Origin: Palsa-883 sp963847615
GTDB taxonomy: Bacteria; Pseudomonadota; Alphaproteobacteria; Acetobacterales; Acetobacteraceae
Direction of reading: 5' to 3'
Length of the DNA: 64,000 nt
Assembly: GCA_963847615.1 (NCBI GenBank)
Contig: CAWKAN010000021.1
Location: 129,465-193,464, forward strand
The first letter of the stretch is position 1. Every line of letters starts with the position of its first letter. Under the pieces are notes generated by a model. That model was given only the letters and a program-made list of their open reading frames with translations, was not told where the DNA came from and made no database searches. Positions 61,352 to 64,000 of this stretch are shown here, piece after piece. Made by a program: the position numbers and the translations under genes.

Positions 61352-61885
61352 TCAACCACCGGCCCGCGGCGGCGTGGTGGCGCCGGGGCCCAGCGGGCGG
61401 ACCATGAACACGGAATTGAGCCAGCGCCCGTGTTTCCAGCCGACATTTGGCAGTGTGCCGGCCAGGGTGAAGCCGCAGCTTGCGTGCAGGCGGATGCTGG
61501 GCAGTGTGGCCTGATCGCCGATGACGGCGATGACCAGGCGCAGGTCGAGTGCCTCGCAGCGTTGCAGCAGCGCCGTCAGGAGCTGGCGGCCGATTCCGGT
61601 GCCCTGGCGGTCGGCGGCGATGTAGATCGAATCCTCGACCGAGAACCGGTAGGCCGGGCGGGCGCGGTAGGTGTTGGCGTAGGCGAAGCCGGCCACCGTG
61701 CCGTGCTGTTCGGCGACCAGGTAGGGCAAGCCGTTGCGGCGGATAGCGGCGCGACGGCGGGCCATTTCGGCGCTATCCGGCGGGTCGTACTCGAAGCTGG
61801 CGGTGCCGGTCTGGACCGCGTGGGCGTAGATGGCGGTGATGGCGGATAGGTCGGCCTCGGCGCTGTCGCGGATGATCAGGGTCAT
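61352..61885 (-). CDS. GNAT acetyltransferase (phosphinothricin acetyltransferase-like)
   Basis: The 177-residue enzyme transfers acetyl from acetyl-CoA. It has MTLIIRDSAEADLSAITAIY, VAGFAYANTYRARPAYRFSV, the CoA loop ADRQGTGIGRQLL (Q/RxxGxG/A) and VIAVIGDQATLPSIRLHASC, all typical of the PAT/MddA group that acetylates phosphinothricin or methionine sulfone analogues. The start is at 61885. It ends two bases from the half H element. Confidence 0.9.
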   Translation of the reverse strand: MTLIIRDSAEADLSAITAIYAHAVQTGTASFEYDPPDSAEMARRRAAIRRNGLPYLVAEQHGTVAGFAYANTYRARPAYRFSVEDSIYIAADRQGTGIGRQLLTALLQRCEALDLRLVIAVIGDQATLPSIRLHASCGFTLAGTLPNVGWKHGRWLNSVFMVRPLGPGATTPPRAGG

Positions 61886-62095
61886 GCGTAACGGTTGCTG
61901 ACCTTCGCCGCGTTGCGCAAGGCGGATCTGGTGGCGGGCTGTACGGACGGGTGGCATGCGGGCGGCACATGGCTGGCCGAGGGGTCGCGATGTGGCATCG
62001 GGCGCTCATCGGACCCGCAGGTTGGTGGTGTTTCGTGGTGTTATCAGGGACTTATCGAAAGTCCGTCGGCTATGTGGAATGAGTGTGACACGTCG

Positions 62096-62124
62096 TTGAC
62101 ACTGCTGGGGGGGGCGACTAGAAA
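62096..62124 (+). promoter_or_regulatory. rRNA operon promoter
   Basis: TTGACA (62096-62101) and TAGAAA (62119-62124) are 17 bases apart, with a G-rich spacer. The location 360 bp before the 16S gene and the following boxA fit an rrn P1 promoter. Confidence 0.65.
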
Positions 62125-62174
62125 GCGCCTCCCGCCGCGGACCGGTCTGGTTCGCGGCGGCCCCGTCTCGGGGA

Positions 62175-62187
62175 CGCTCTTTGACAA
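62175..62187 (+). promoter_or_regulatory. boxA antitermination element
   Basis: GCTCTTTGACAAT matches the alphaproteobacterial rrn boxA (consensus near GCTCTTTAACA), the NusB/NusE loading site in the nascent leader. It lies between the promoter and the 16S gene. Confidence 0.7.
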
Positions 62188-62485
62188 TCACATAGGCTAG
62201 GAAGGGATACGTTGGCGGCGTCCTTGGGACATTTCCACGCGCGAGTGTGGGGCTGTCTGATTGGTTTGGCTGAGGTTCAGGTTGGCTATGAGCTGGCCTG
62301 GCTTGGCTGGATTGGGGCGTTGGATACGTATTCTTTTTATGCGTTACGAACGCTTTGAAGGTTATTCTTGGGTGATCCAGTGATGGGTTGCCCGGGGGTC
62401 CTGACAGTTGAGTTTGGGTCTGTTCGTTGAAGTTCTGGTTTGGTGGCTTTGGTTTTGGCCGAGGTTGCTGGATTGGGATGGAGAT
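62188..62485. other. 16S rRNA leader
   Basis: This transcribed leader has lower GC content than the chromosome around it. It holds no gene; it should contain the 5' half of the RNase III processing stem, whose partner lies beyond the window. Confidence 0.5.
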
Positions 62486-63997
<1,512 letters not shown>

Positions 63998-64000
63998 AAG

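Overview
The window comes from a very GC-rich alphaproteobacterium. The right edge carries a nearly complete 16S rRNA gene of alphaproteobacterial type. Gene content (trans-aconitate methyltransferase, DUF2934 and DUF2076 proteins, a CpaA-F/Tad pilus operon, the typical alphaproteobacterial palindromic repeats) fits the Rhodospirillales, most likely an Acetobacteraceae member. The family assignment is an inference from read patterns, not from a search.

Layout. 1-5.5 kb: a partial MFS exporter, a DUF2934 protein, a TPR/glycosyltransferase-like protein and two small lipoproteins. 6.5-13 kb: the rod-shape operon mreB-mreC-mreD-mrdA(PBP2)-rodA, interrupted by a 386-bp near-palindrome and with a one-base frameshift in mreC. 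13-27 kb: housekeeping and envelope genes (tam, sensor kinase, patatin, flavin disulfide reductase, TVP38 membrane protein, TonB-like protein, thiL, MFS, DUF2076, CoA-binding protein), separated by dense repeats. 27-32.3 kb: glyQ, then an accessory stretch with an orphan VapB-type antitoxin, an inactive IS1182-like element, a decayed GxxExxY gene between inverted repeats, gene fragments and a DUF5681 protein. 32.3-39.2 kb: two luciferase-like oxidoreductases, an ATP-dependent DNA ligase, a 2-hydroxyacid dehydrogenase, 3-methyladenine DNA glycosylase I and a membrane protein. 39.5-46.4 kb: an envelope cluster (TPR-SPOR lipoprotein, ClpP-like periplasmic protein, lytic transglycosylase, two polytopic glycosyltransferase-like proteins). 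46.9-58.9 kb: a complete Tad/Flp pilus locus (tadD, tadC, tadB, tadA, cpaE/tadZ, cpaD-like, cpaC secretin, cpaB, cpaA/tadV, two flp pilins, and divergent tadG/tadE/VWA genes). 59.5-62 kb: MFS, truncated LysR and GNAT genes. 62.1-64 kb: an rRNA operon promoter, boxA and 16S rRNA.

The Tad genes form one tightly overlapping minus-strand unit that reads away from the flp pilin genes; the pseudopilin-like genes tadG/tadE and a VWA protein read divergently from the same control region. The cluster at 39.5-46.4 kb lies immediately beside it and encodes functions (peptidoglycan cutting, SPOR peptidoglycan binding, glycosyl transfer) that could serve pilus passage or surface glycosylation; that link is inferred.

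Two features stand out beyond ordinary genes. First, intergenic space is filled with long hairpin elements of several families (called H, P, Q, R and S below). The H elements are 330-390 bp near-palindromes whose central stems differ between copies yet stay self-complementary, and whose outer arms are locus-specific. Second, six otherwise good genes each carry exactly one surplus base, which suggests either insertion-biased assembly error or a remarkable run of decay.
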